Positions 39,688-47,494 of a stretch of DNA of 64,000 nt are shown here, in pieces. The DNA lies in NCBI RefSeq assembly GCF_011947225.1, contig NZ_JAATVW010000019.1:36204-100203 (forward strand), in the 5' to 3' direction. Every line of letters begins with the position of its first letter. The stretch's first letter is position 1. The DNA comes from Planosporangium flavigriseum. GTDB lineage: Bacteria > Actinomycetota > Actinomycetes > Mycobacteriales > Micromonosporaceae. The notes under the pieces were generated by a model. That model saw only the letters and a program-made list of their open reading frames with translations, had not been told where the DNA came from and ran no database searches. A program made the translations under genes and the position numbers.

Positions 39688-40410
39688 TCAGCTGCCGATC
39701 GGGGCCAGATCGCCGCTCACCTGCGCAACGTAGCGCCACTGGCCCACCTCGCTCGCCTGGCGCGCGTCACTCGCGGCGGTCAGGCGTACTCCTTCGGCGG
39801 CGAACAAGGCGGCGAGCCGGGCCGACGGCGCTCGGTGCCGCTCACTGACCTCGACCTGGGTGTTGGTGGCGCGGCACATCGTGGCCAGGGCACGGATCGC
39901 AGCCTCGTCGAGGTCGGAGTCGGCGAAGCCGGCGCGCTGGAGGAACGCGAGCGGACGGGCCAGGCGCGTCGGCGCATACCGGTTGACGCGCTCGATCGCG
40001 CGACCGGTCACGGTTACGAACATCTCGACCACGTCGGCGGGGGCGAGGGCGCCGGATTCGACCAGGGTGCGGACGGCCTCCGGCCCGGCGAGCCCGGCCG
40101 GCATGGGCAGCGCGCCCACGGCCACCGACACGACCTCGAGGCCGCCGAGGTCATCCGGGAAGGCCAGCCACCCGTCAGAGCCGATTGCCTCGACCTCGAT
40201 GCCGGCGCGCAGCACCACGTCCGTGCGCTGCTGGGCACGCTGGATCGAGGCCAGGTACGACGGCAGCCACCTGGTCTCCGGCCCGGCCTCGTCACAGAAG
40301 ACCATCTCGGTCAGACCGACCCGCTCGGCAGCAGCTACGAGGACGCTGACACTGTCGCGCCCCGCGGCGAACGCGGTGTGTACATGGCTGTCCACGGTGA
40401 GGTCGAGCAT
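39688..40410 (-). CDS. PHP-domain phosphoesterase-like protein
   Basis: A 240-aa cytoplasmic protein with the PHP opening motif DSHVHTAFA and later IEVEAIG, VEVSERHRAPSARLAALFAAEG and LTAASDARQASEVGQW, which supply the metal-ligand pattern of small PHP phosphoesterases. It probably hydrolyses a phosphate ester or phosphoanhydride; the substrate is unknown. The ATG at 40410 with GAAGG upstream is chosen over an in-frame upstream start. Confidence 0.8.
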   Translation of the reverse strand: MLDLTVDSHVHTAFAAGRDSVSVLVAAAERVGLTEMVFCDEAGPETRWLPSYLASIQRAQQRTDVVLRAGIEVEAIGSDGWLAFPDDLGGLEVVSVAVGALPMPAGLAGPEAVRTLVESGALAPADVVEMFVTVTGRAIERVNRYAPTRLARPLAFLQRAGFADSDLDEAAIRALATMCRATNTQVEVSERHRAPSARLAALFAAEGVRLTAASDARQASEVGQWRYVAQVSGDLAPIGS

Positions 40411-40513
40411 GTCGCTGCCTTCGGGTCGTTGCCGACGCGAGCCGTGTGGGCCGCGCCAGCGAGCGCGTATCTGATCAAAGCGGACGCGAAGACCCAAAAA
40501 GCACCGGACCACG

Positions 40514-40548
40514 CGCCGTCTCCCCATGGTGCTCCCGGGGAGACGGCG
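40514..40548 (-). terminator. Terminator hairpin downstream of the OmpR-type regulator
   Basis: Twelve-base stem CGCCGTCTCCCC/GGGGAGACGGCG with an 11-base loop. It lies 60 bases past the regulator stop on the minus strand, and a T-rich run follows at about 40497-40501. Confidence 0.75.
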
Positions 40549-40607
40549 TGGCCGTTACTACTCGGTTGTAATGCCGTTGCGGTGGAGATCAGCCGATTGA
40601 GGCTGCG

Positions 40608-41318
40608 CTACTCGGCAGCGCGGTCCATCGCGGGCCGGCGGTACCGGTACCCGAAGCCGCGTACCGACTCGATCGGGGACGCGTCCGGGTCGGTCCAGCC
40701 GAGCTTGCGCCGCAGCCGCAGGACCGCGAACTTCACCCGCTCCGGCCCGATACCCGTGGGGTCGTCCCAGGCCTGGGCCAGCAGCTGGTTGGGCGACAGG
40801 ACCGCCCCGACGTGCCGGACAAGCACGTTGAGCAGGCGGAACTCGGTCGGCGTCAGCCGTACCTCTTCACCGTCGACATAGGTCCGGCGCGCGGCCGGGT
40901 CGATCCGCAGCACCCCGTCGTCGTAGACCTCGTCCGCCCACGACGCCGCGCCGGCGGCGCGCCGCAGCAGCGCCTCCACCCGGGCGACCAGCTCCGCGTT
41001 GGTGAACGGCTTGGTCAGGTAGTCGTCGGCGCCGCCACGCAGTCCCCGCACCTTGTCCGACTCCTGACCGTGCGCGGTCAGGAGCAGCACCGGCACGTCA
41101 CTGACGTCGCGCAGTCGCTCCAGCACCTGCCAACCGTCCATACCGGGCAGCCCGATATCGAGAATGACGAGTTCCGGGCGTTCGGTGTACGCGTCGCGCA
41201 GGCCGGCCCTCCCGTCCTTGGCGTGGGCCACCTGGTGTCCGGCCCGGGTCAGCAGCAGGCGCAGCGCCAGTGCGATGTCCGGGTCGTCCTCAACCACGAG
41301 AAGACGGCTCACCGTCAA
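40608..41318 (-). CDS. OmpR/PhoB-type response regulator
   Basis: A 236-aa two-domain regulator. The receiver has the acidic cluster EDD at residues 10-12, phospho-acceptor Asp54 (VILDIGLPGMDGW), Thr (LLTAHG) and Lys (LTKPF). The C-terminal winged helix has EVRLTPTEFRLLNVLVRHVGAVLSPNQLLAQAWDDPTGIGPERVKFAVLRLRRKLG. The GTG or ATG start overlaps the upstream kinase stop by four bases, so the two form one two-component system. Targets are unknown. Confidence 0.94.
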   Translation of the reverse strand: MTVSRLLVVEDDPDIALALRLLLTRAGHQVAHAKDGRAGLRDAYTERPELVILDIGLPGMDGWQVLERLRDVSDVPVLLLTAHGQESDKVRGLRGGADDYLTKPFTNAELVARVEALLRRAAGAASWADEVYDDGVLRIDPAARRTYVDGEEVRLTPTEFRLLNVLVRHVGAVLSPNQLLAQAWDDPTGIGPERVKFAVLRLRRKLGWTDPDASPIESVRGFGYRYRRPAMDRAAE

Positions 41319-42853
41319 CCTCCGTTTGTCATACGAGGACGCGCCGGCAGCGACACTGTCACTGTCGTACCGACGCCTTCCGTGCTGGCGACGTCGATGA
41401 CGCCGCCGTGTAGTTCCACGATGGCCTGGCTGATCACCAGGCCAAGTCCAGCTCCCGACGTGCCCGCCCAGGCCGCCGCCCCGACGTTCGAGGCGCGGAA
41501 GAACGGGGTGAACAGGCGCGCCTGCTCCGCCGCGGGAATCCCGATGCCGGTGTCGCTCACCACCAGCCGCCAGCCGCCCGCGACCGGACGGGCGCCGACG
41601 GTGATCTGACCGCCGGACGTGGTGAACGCGAGCGCGTTGGCGAGTAGATTGCCGAGCACCTGCTGCACCCGGGTCTCGTCACACACCAGCTCGGGACCGT
41701 CGACGGCGTCGAGCACGAGCGCGATCTCAGCGGCCCCCGCCGCGAGCCGGCGCTCGGCCACCACCGCTTCAAGCAGCGCGGGTACGCGTACCGCGGCCAT
41801 CTTCAGCGGCAGGGTGCCCGCCTGTAGCCGGGACAGCGTCAGCAACTCCTCGATGAGGCGCAGCAGGCGGTTGGCGTTGCGGTCGATCACGTCGAGGTAG
41901 GTGCGCTGCTCCTCGGTGAGGTTGCCGCTACCGGGGTCGCCGAGCAGGTGCGCGAACGCGACCACCGCGGACAGCGGCCCGCGCAGTTCATGTGCGACGG
42001 TCGGCACGAACGCCGACCCGGGCGCTGCGCCGGTGTGGGAGGGAGCCTCCGGCGCTCCGCTTGCGCCGGGCGAAACCGTCGGCGCGGCAACCGGCGTGCC
42101 CGCCCGCAGCCGGGCCAGCTCCTCCCGCAGTGCCCGCTCGGTCGCGCGCTGGCCGGTGACGTCGACCCCGAGGTATGCCACGGCGCCGACCTGCGGGTCG
42201 TCCAGGAGGCTACGGACGGTCATCTCGAACGTGCGCCACTGGCCGGTAGCCGTGCGCAGCCGCAGGTCGAAGGGGCCGCCGAACGGGCGTCCGGCGTACG
42301 CGTCGAGGAGCGACGCGACCGCGACTGCCTGGTCGTCGGGGTGCACCAGCTCAAGTGGTGAGATGGGCGGCGGCGACTGCCGGTTGTACCCGAGCACCCG
42401 GCCGAACTCGTCGGACAGCGCGACCCAGCCGGCCGGCGGGTCGATCAGCACCACGACGGCCCGGTCGGCGGCGAGCAGTGATCGCCCGAGCGGGTCGGCC
42501 GGCATCGCCCGGTCGGCGGGCAGCGCGGGACAGGGCTGCCGCAGGCAGCGCTCGGCCGCCGCCGCAATCGCCTGGGCGGCGGGCAGCGCCTGCCGGTAGG
42601 CGAACTCGTCGACGGCGCAGATCCGCAGCGCGAGCCGCCACCGCGCCGGCCCTACCGGGATGCCGGCGGCGTGCGCCCCGGTGGTGGTTTCCAGGACCGC
42701 GTCGCGCACTCCGGGCAGCAGCGCGCGCACGTCATTGACCAACTGCTGGACCTCGCCCAGGCTGGTCACGCGCGCCGCCCGGGCAGCCAGGGCACGCACG
42801 GCGGGCGGGGTGAGCTCCGCCCCTACCACGCGATCGCCCGTATAGCCACGCAC
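41315..42853 (-). CDS. PAS-domain histidine kinase, partner of the adjacent OmpR regulator
   Basis: A 512-aa cytoplasmic kinase without membrane segments. An N-terminal sensory part (residues 1-125) precedes a PAS domain (about 130-245, LIDPPAGWVALSDEFGRVLGYN ... AVAYLGVDVTGQRATERALREELARL). HisKA carries AHELRGPLSAV with His288. The ATPase domain is intact (NLLANALAFT, DTGIGI, GAGLGL). Start is GTG 42853 with TAGGAG close upstream. A promoter with a consensus TTGACA lies at 42902-42929. Signal unknown, probably internal redox, light or ligand through PAS. Confidence 0.93.
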   Translation of the reverse strand: MRGYTGDRVVGAELTPPAVRALAARAARVTSLGEVQQLVNDVRALLPGVRDAVLETTTGAHAAGIPVGPARWRLALRICAVDEFAYRQALPAAQAIAAAAERCLRQPCPALPADRAMPADPLGRSLLAADRAVVVLIDPPAGWVALSDEFGRVLGYNRQSPPPISPLELVHPDDQAVAVASLLDAYAGRPFGGPFDLRLRTATGQWRTFEMTVRSLLDDPQVGAVAYLGVDVTGQRATERALREELARLRAGTPVAAPTVSPGASGAPEAPSHTGAAPGSAFVPTVAHELRGPLSAVVAFAHLLGDPGSGNLTEEQRTYLDVIDRNANRLLRLIEELLTLSRLQAGTLPLKMAAVRVPALLEAVVAERRLAAGAAEIALVLDAVDGPELVCDETRVQQVLGNLLANALAFTTSGGQITVGARPVAGGWRLVVSDTGIGIPAAEQARLFTPFFRASNVGAAAWAGTSGAGLGLVISQAIVELHGGVIDVASTEGVGTTVTVSLPARPRMTNGG

Positions 42854-42901
42854 GGTTCTCCTAACCGGTTTGCCGGCCGTCGCAGACGCAAACGGGCCGG
42901 C

Positions 42902-42929
42902 ACCTTACTCCGAGTATCGGTATTGTCAA
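42902..42929 (-). promoter_or_regulatory. Promoter of the PAS kinase-regulator operon
   Basis: On the minus strand, TTGACA (42924-42929) and TAAGGT (42902-42907) are 16 bases apart, about 50 bases before the GTG. A second TTGACA lies 11 bases further upstream (42935-42940), forming a direct repeat of 11-base period that could also be a regulator site. Confidence 0.65.
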
Positions 42930-42972
42930 CGCATTGTCAACACTTGTACGCTATGTTTGAGATTAGTACGAG

Positions 42973-44892
42973 ATGTCAGAATTTCGGGGGAGGCTGGACT
43001 TGGTTGCGCGCGCGTCGGGCAACGACGGCTTCCCGACGGGGGACGCGGACCCCGGGTCCGCCGCTGACAGAGCACCCACGCCGACCACCGACGCATACGT
43101 CGTCATCGACGACTCCGGCGTCGTCATCGGGTTCGACGGGACGGCCGAATCGCTCCTGGGGTACCCGCGGAACGAGGCGCTGGGCCGGCCGGTGAGCGAG
43201 GTGCTCATCCCCCGGCGACTGCGGGCGGCGCACAACGCCGGCCTGCGCCGCTACCGGGAGACCGGTGCGGGGCCACTGCTGGGCACCTGGTTCGAGCTAC
43301 CCGCCCTGTGCCGGGACGGCAGCGAGATCATGATCGACCTCCTCGTCACCCGGACCGAGCACGCGGGGCGGCCGACTTTCACCGGGCGCTTCCACCCGCT
43401 GCGCCAGCCCAACTCCGTGCCCGGCGAACTGCGCCTGCACGCCGACTTCCACCGCACGCTCGTCGAACAGTCCCCGATCGCGGTCGCAGTCCTGGACGAG
43501 AACGGAGTGCCCACCTGGCGCTCGTCCGAGGGTGTCGTGGCGCTCGACGGCGACCGCAGCTTGAAGGACCAACTCGTCGACCTCGTCCACCCGGCCGATC
43601 TGGACAAGGCCCGTGCGGCGCTGCGCCAGGCTGCGACCGTCGGCCTGGAGAACCCGGTCGAGTTGCGGCTCAAGGCCGACGACGGCACGCTGCGGGCCGT
43701 CTCCTTCCTGGCCCGTAACCTGCTCGCGTACCCGGCCGTACACGGGACCGCGCTGTACGCCACCGACGTCACCCGCGCCCGTGCGGCCGAACGGCAGACG
43801 CGGATCGAGACCACCCGGCTGATGACGCTCATCGAGTCACTCAACGTCGGGGTCCTGCTGCAGGACGAGCACCGCCGCGTCGTCCTCGCCAACGCGGCGT
43901 TCGTCGAGATGTTCTCCCTCGGCGTCACCCCGGACCGGCTACGCGGCGCCGCCGGTGGTTCACCGCTCGCCCGGCTGTACGCCGACGCCGAGGACGTGGA
44001 GCGGCGTACCGAGGAGGCGATCCGCCACGGGCGACCCCTGCGCGGCGAGGAGATCACGCTGATCGACGGGCGCGTCCTGGAGCGCGACTTCGTCCCGATC
44101 ATGCTGGACGGTTCGGCGCTCGGGTTCCTGTGGGTCTTCCGGGACGTGACCACACAGGCCGAGATCCGCCGCAGCCTGGAGGAGCGCGCCAGGATGCTGG
44201 CCGAACTGTCGGCACTGAAGACCGAGTTCATCGGGGTCGTCTCACACGAACTGCGCACGCCGCTGGCATCGATCACCACGTTCGCCGCGCTCATGGAGGA
44301 CGACGCGGCCCTGTTGAACGAGGACCGGAAAGCCGCGACGGTCGCCATCCGGCGCAACGCGGAGCGGATGGCGAGCCTGGTGGCCGACCTGATCCTGCTG
44401 GCCAAGCTGGAGTCGAGGGAACTGCCCATCGACGACGCCCCGGTCGACGTGCCGGCCCTCGTTCGCGACGCCGCGGCGAAGCTCGTGCACCCCGATGACC
44501 AGCACGTCACGCTGCGGCTCGAGCTCCGTGACGGCCCCGGGCTGCTCGGTGACGCGGCGCTGTTGTCCCAACTCGTCGACACGGCCGTCGGCGTACTCGT
44601 GGTCGGTAGCACCCCCGGCGCCGAGGTCGTCGTCCGCGCCGCGACCAGCGACGGCTGGTGGCGGGTCGTGATCAGCACTTCCGCGGCCGACAGCGCCAGC
44701 GCGGAGCGGCTGCTGGCGACCCGGCTTCCCCACCCGGACGCCGTCCACAATGGCCGCACCGCCGCGCTGGCCGTGATGCTCGCCCGGGGCATCGCCACCC
44801 GGCACGGGGGTGAGCTGTCGATCGCGGTGGACGAGGCCGGTGCGACGGTAACGATCGACCTGCCCATCCGCCGTCGACCCAGCCGCCGTTGA
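42973..44892 (+). CDS. Multi-PAS histidine kinase with degenerate ATPase domain
   Basis: A 639-aa cytoplasmic protein with three PAS-like modules (about residues 38-150, 155-270, 280-400) and a HisKA domain with SHELRTPLAS (His425). The C-terminal ATPase domain is recognisable in outline, but the key boxes are lost. The N box reads LLSQLVDTAVGVLVVGS instead of NLLxNA. The G1 box reads STSAADSAS instead of DxGxG. The G2 box reads NGRTAALAVMLARGIATRHGG, without GxGLGL. It is therefore unlikely to bind ATP, and may act as a pseudokinase, a phosphotransfer partner or a phosphatase. It is divergent from the PAS kinase-regulator operon. Confidence 0.87.
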   Translation: MSEFRGRLDLVARASGNDGFPTGDADPGSAADRAPTPTTDAYVVIDDSGVVIGFDGTAESLLGYPRNEALGRPVSEVLIPRRLRAAHNAGLRRYRETGAGPLLGTWFELPALCRDGSEIMIDLLVTRTEHAGRPTFTGRFHPLRQPNSVPGELRLHADFHRTLVEQSPIAVAVLDENGVPTWRSSEGVVALDGDRSLKDQLVDLVHPADLDKARAALRQAATVGLENPVELRLKADDGTLRAVSFLARNLLAYPAVHGTALYATDVTRARAAERQTRIETTRLMTLIESLNVGVLLQDEHRRVVLANAAFVEMFSLGVTPDRLRGAAGGSPLARLYADAEDVERRTEEAIRHGRPLRGEEITLIDGRVLERDFVPIMLDGSALGFLWVFRDVTTQAEIRRSLEERARMLAELSALKTEFIGVVSHELRTPLASITTFAALMEDDAALLNEDRKAATVAIRRNAERMASLVADLILLAKLESRELPIDDAPVDVPALVRDAAAKLVHPDDQHVTLRLELRDGPGLLGDAALLSQLVDTAVGVLVVGSTPGAEVVVRAATSDGWWRVVISTSAADSASAERLLATRLPHPDAVHNGRTAALAVMLARGIATRHGGELSIAVDEAGATVTIDLPIRRRPSRR

Positions 44893-45082
44893 GCCTGCGG
44901 CGCTGACGCTGAGGCGTCCCCCGGCCGAGTCTTGGCCGGCTCGTCCCGAGCCCACCCGACACCGGATTACATCGCAACCGCCCCGCATCCTCGCCGCACC
45001 GTGCCGGCTCCCCTCGCCCAACAGCCTCGAAAGGCGTGCGGTCGATCGGGCCGTGCTGCTGCTGCGAAACGGGAGGTAGATC

Positions 45083-46231
45083 ATGGCTCGATCCCTCAGG
45101 CGGGGCCTGGCCACTGTGGCACTCGCCGCGTCGGCGGGGGCAGCGGTCCTGTTCTGCGGCAACGCACCGGCGGCCGCCGCGGACGCCAGCGCGGTGGTCG
45201 ACAGTGGGAACACCGCGCTGAAGGTCCGCTCCGGCGCCAGTACCTCGACGGCAGTGGTCGGCCTGCTGCGCAGCGGCGGCCGGGTGACCCTCGTGTGCCA
45301 GGTCGCCGGCGAGACCATCCGCGGCCGGGTACGCACCACGAACCTCTGGGACAAAACCGCGGACGGCCGCTACGTCTCGGACGCCTACATCCGCCGCGGC
45401 GCGCTCAGCGCCTGCCCGAGCGCCCCCACTCCGCCCCCGGCCGCGCCGCCCACGGTCCCGGTCAGCGCACCGACCACCACTACCGTGGGCACGGTCGACA
45501 GCGGCAGCACCCCGCTCAACATCCGGTCGGCCGCCACCACGTCGGCGCCCGTGGTCGGCTCCCTGCGTACCGGCAACCAGGTCACCCTCGTCTGCCAGGT
45601 CGCCGGCCAGACCATCAGCGGCCGGGTACGCACCACGAACCTCTGGGACAAAACCGCGGACGGCCGCTACGTCTCGGACGCCTACATCCGCCGCGGCGCG
45701 CTCAGCGCCTGCCCCAGCACCCCCACCCCGCAGTTGCCGCCGCAGACCAACCCCGGGGTCAACACCGGCTGGGTGATTCCGGTGCCCGGCGCACCCCTCC
45801 AGGTCTTCCGGCCGGTCACCAACCCCACCCACGACGGGGTGGACATCATGCTGCCCCGCGACACCCCGATCGCCGCGGCCAGCGCCGGCGTAGTGATCAC
45901 CGTCGAGTGCAACACCTCCGGACCGAGCTGCGACGTCGACGGCGGCCCGAGCGTGCGCGGCTGCGGCTGGTACGTCGAGGTCGAGCACGCCAACCAGGTC
46001 ATCACCCGGTACTGCCACCTGGTCCGCCGCCCGCCGGTCGCCGTCGGCCAGCAGGTCACCTCGGGTCAGGTCATCGGGCACGTGGGTACGTCCGGCAACT
46101 CGAGCGGCCCGCACCTGCACTACGAGGTGCACATCGGCCCCGGGGGTGCCACCCGCGCCAACGCCGTGGACCCGATCGCGTTCATGCAGCGGGTGAACGC
46201 CCCGCTGGGCGTGCTGGTGGCGAACCGCTAG
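45083..46231 (+). CDS. Secreted M23 peptidase with two SH3-type cell-wall-binding modules
   Basis: A 382-aa exported protein. A signal peptide (residues 1-33, LATVALAASAGAAVLFCGNAPAAAA) precedes two SH3b modules (about 38-112 and 135-211), joined by a Pro/Thr linker. A LytM/M23 domain follows with HDGVDIM and HLHYEVH as zinc ligands and ITRYCHL between. It probably cleaves peptidoglycan cross-links. The GGAGG site lies just before the ATG. The two SH3 modules are almost the same; 97 bases are identical at 45321-45417 and 45618-45714. The gene ends at a hairpin at 46241. Confidence 0.92.
   Translation: MARSLRRGLATVALAASAGAAVLFCGNAPAAAADASAVVDSGNTALKVRSGASTSTAVVGLLRSGGRVTLVCQVAGETIRGRVRTTNLWDKTADGRYVSDAYIRRGALSACPSAPTPPPAAPPTVPVSAPTTTTVGTVDSGSTPLNIRSAATTSAPVVGSLRTGNQVTLVCQVAGQTISGRVRTTNLWDKTADGRYVSDAYIRRGALSACPSTPTPQLPPQTNPGVNTGWVIPVPGAPLQVFRPVTNPTHDGVDIMLPRDTPIAAASAGVVITVECNTSGPSCDVDGGPSVRGCGWYVEVEHANQVITRYCHLVRRPPVAVGQQVTSGQVIGHVGTSGNSSGPHLHYEVHIGPGGATRANAVDPIAFMQRVNAPLGVLVANR
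45321..45417 (+). repeat. 97-base exact in-frame repeat, copy 1
   Basis: Identical to 45618-45714, 297 bases (99 codons) apart, encoding RVRTTNLWDKTADGRYVSDA and the following IRRGALSAC of each SH3 module. Confidence 0.9.
45618..45714 (+). repeat. 97-base exact in-frame repeat, copy 2
   Basis: Second copy of the repeat at 45321-45417. Flanking parts of the two modules differ more, so this block has been copied recently or kept alike by gene conversion. Confidence 0.9.
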
Positions 46232-46240
46232 CGCTTTCGA

Positions 46241-46286
46241 GGAGGGCGCCCCTCGTCCGGTCTATGCCGTGACAGGGGCGCCCTCC
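46241..46286. terminator. Terminator hairpin after the M23 peptidase gene
   Basis: Thirteen-base stem GGAGGGCGCCCCT (46241-46253) with its complement at 46274-46286 and a 20-base loop, ten bases past the stop. Confidence 0.75.
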
Positions 46287-46567
46287 CCACGTACGGGGGC
46301 GAGTTACCGGGAAGCCCGGCGCCGGGCGCAGGCTCTGCTCGGTTATCCCGAACCGCTTCCAGACCGCGCCGGCGTAGGCCCCTGCCGGTATCCGCGTCCG
46401 GCTGCGCCGGCCGGTTCACGTGGCACGGGACGGAATGGATCACGCGGTGCAGCCCGGGTGCAAAAGAGAAAGCAAAAGGTCACACCCATTGATGCATGGC
46501 TAAGAACTGCCGATCTGGACTTAGCCCGGTGTGCGCGGGCGTGGAGAGCACCGCCCCGGGAGGACCC
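46287..46567. other. Intergenic stretch upstream of the LuxR-type regulator
   Basis: About 280 bases without a gene. A GCCGAT at 46509-46514, preceded 16 bases earlier by TTGA, is a possible but weak sigma-28-like promoter for the regulator at 46568. GGGAGGACC just before the ATG is its ribosome site. Confidence 0.45.
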
Positions 46568-47206
46568 ATGAACATTCGGCTGGTTGCCGTCGACGAACAC
46601 GTGCTGCTGCGCCTTGGCCTGGCGAGCGTCCTGGCCGCGACGCCGGACATCGTGCTTGTCGGCGAGGCCGCGAGCGCTGCCGAGGCCGAGCGCGTGGTCG
46701 AGCAGACCAACCCGGCCGTCGTCACCCTGGAACTGTCCCTGCCCGACGGCGACGGCATCTCCACGGCTGGCAGGCTGCGGATTGCCCGCCCCGACCTGGG
46801 CATCGTGCTACTCACCGCGTCCAACGACGACGCGCTGCTCTACCGTGCGCTGGACGCCGGCCTCTCCGCGTTCGTCACGAAGTCAGCGCCGGTATCGACC
46901 GTGCTGGCCGCGGTCCGCCACGCCGCGACGGCCCCCCACTCGTTCACCGCGCCCGGACTGCAGACGGCGCTGACCCGCCGGAGCTCGCACGGCGGCCTGC
47001 TCAGCCCGCGCGAGCGGCAGGTACTCCTGCTCATGCGCGACGGTACGAGCCTGCCCGCGATCGCCACGCGTCTGCAGGTCTCCGAGGCGACCGTCAAGAC
47101 GTACGTCTCTCGGCTCTACAGCAAGCTGCGGGTCAACAACCGGGCACAGGCGCTGATGGTGGCAGTCAACCAGGGCCTGCTGCCCACCGCCGACGTCGCG
47201 GCGTAA
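46568..47206 (+). CDS. NarL/LuxR-type response regulator with Glu at the phosphorylation site
   Basis: A 212-aa regulator. The receiver keeps the acidic Asp9-Glu10 pair and the Lys in FVTKSAP. The residue in the phospho-acceptor position is Glu55 (VVTLELSLPDGDG, where VLLDLxMPDGDG is usual). Phosphorylation is thus unlikely and Glu may mimic the active state. The LuxR-type helix-turn-helix is intact (LSPRERQVLLLMRDGTSLPAIATRLQVSEATVKTYVSRLYSKLRVNNRAQALMVA). It precedes the pilus operon on the same strand by 288 bases and could regulate it. Confidence 0.88.
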   Translation: MNIRLVAVDEHVLLRLGLASVLAATPDIVLVGEAASAAEAERVVEQTNPAVVTLELSLPDGDGISTAGRLRIARPDLGIVLLTASNDDALLYRALDAGLSAFVTKSAPVSTVLAAVRHAATAPHSFTAPGLQTALTRRSSHGGLLSPRERQVLLLMRDGTSLPAIATRLQVSEATVKTYVSRLYSKLRVNNRAQALMVAVNQGLLPTADVAA

Positions 47207-47460
47207 AGCCGGTCGCCTTACCACCGCGGCCAGTAAGCAATAGCCCCATGTACATCAATACGTATCGCATTTCGCATATTTGCGGAAGACGGTTATACGT
47301 GTAACGCTGACCGTTATCGACCGAGCGACAAGGCTCCGCGCCCGCCCGGTCGGTCAGGGACGGGTGCGGCGGTCGGCAACCCACTGAGGCCCGGCCGCCG
47401 CGCCCCCAGCAAGCCGGCGCCCCCAGCAAGCCGACGCTCCCAGCCCCGGCGACGAAACCA
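47207..47460. other. Intergenic stretch between the regulator and pilus operon
   Basis: Contains an AT-rich island (about 47248-47305, with ATACGTAT), and two tandem 17-base copies of a GCGCCCCCAGCAAGCCG unit at 47400-47416 and 47417-47433 with a third degraded copy. No gene is visible. These are candidate binding sites or spacer repeats. Confidence 0.5.
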
Positions 47461-47488
47461 CTCAGGTAGCTCGCCACGTTTCCGATAG
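47461..47488 (+). promoter_or_regulatory. Candidate FliA-type promoter of the pilus operon
   Basis: CTCA (47461-47464), 16-base spacer, TCCGATAG (47481-47488). This resembles FliA/WhiG-type promoters (CTCA or TAAA, 15-17 bases, GCCGA-). The -10 hexamer ends eight bases before the pilB ATG and no ribosome site is visible, so the mRNA may be leaderless. Confidence 0.55.
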
Positions 47489-47494
47489 CGTGGC

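Noticed and set aside
46509..46514. GCCGAT before the LuxR-type regulator as a FliA-type promoter
   Set aside because: The -35 partner is TTGA, a weak match. It is mentioned only as a possibility.
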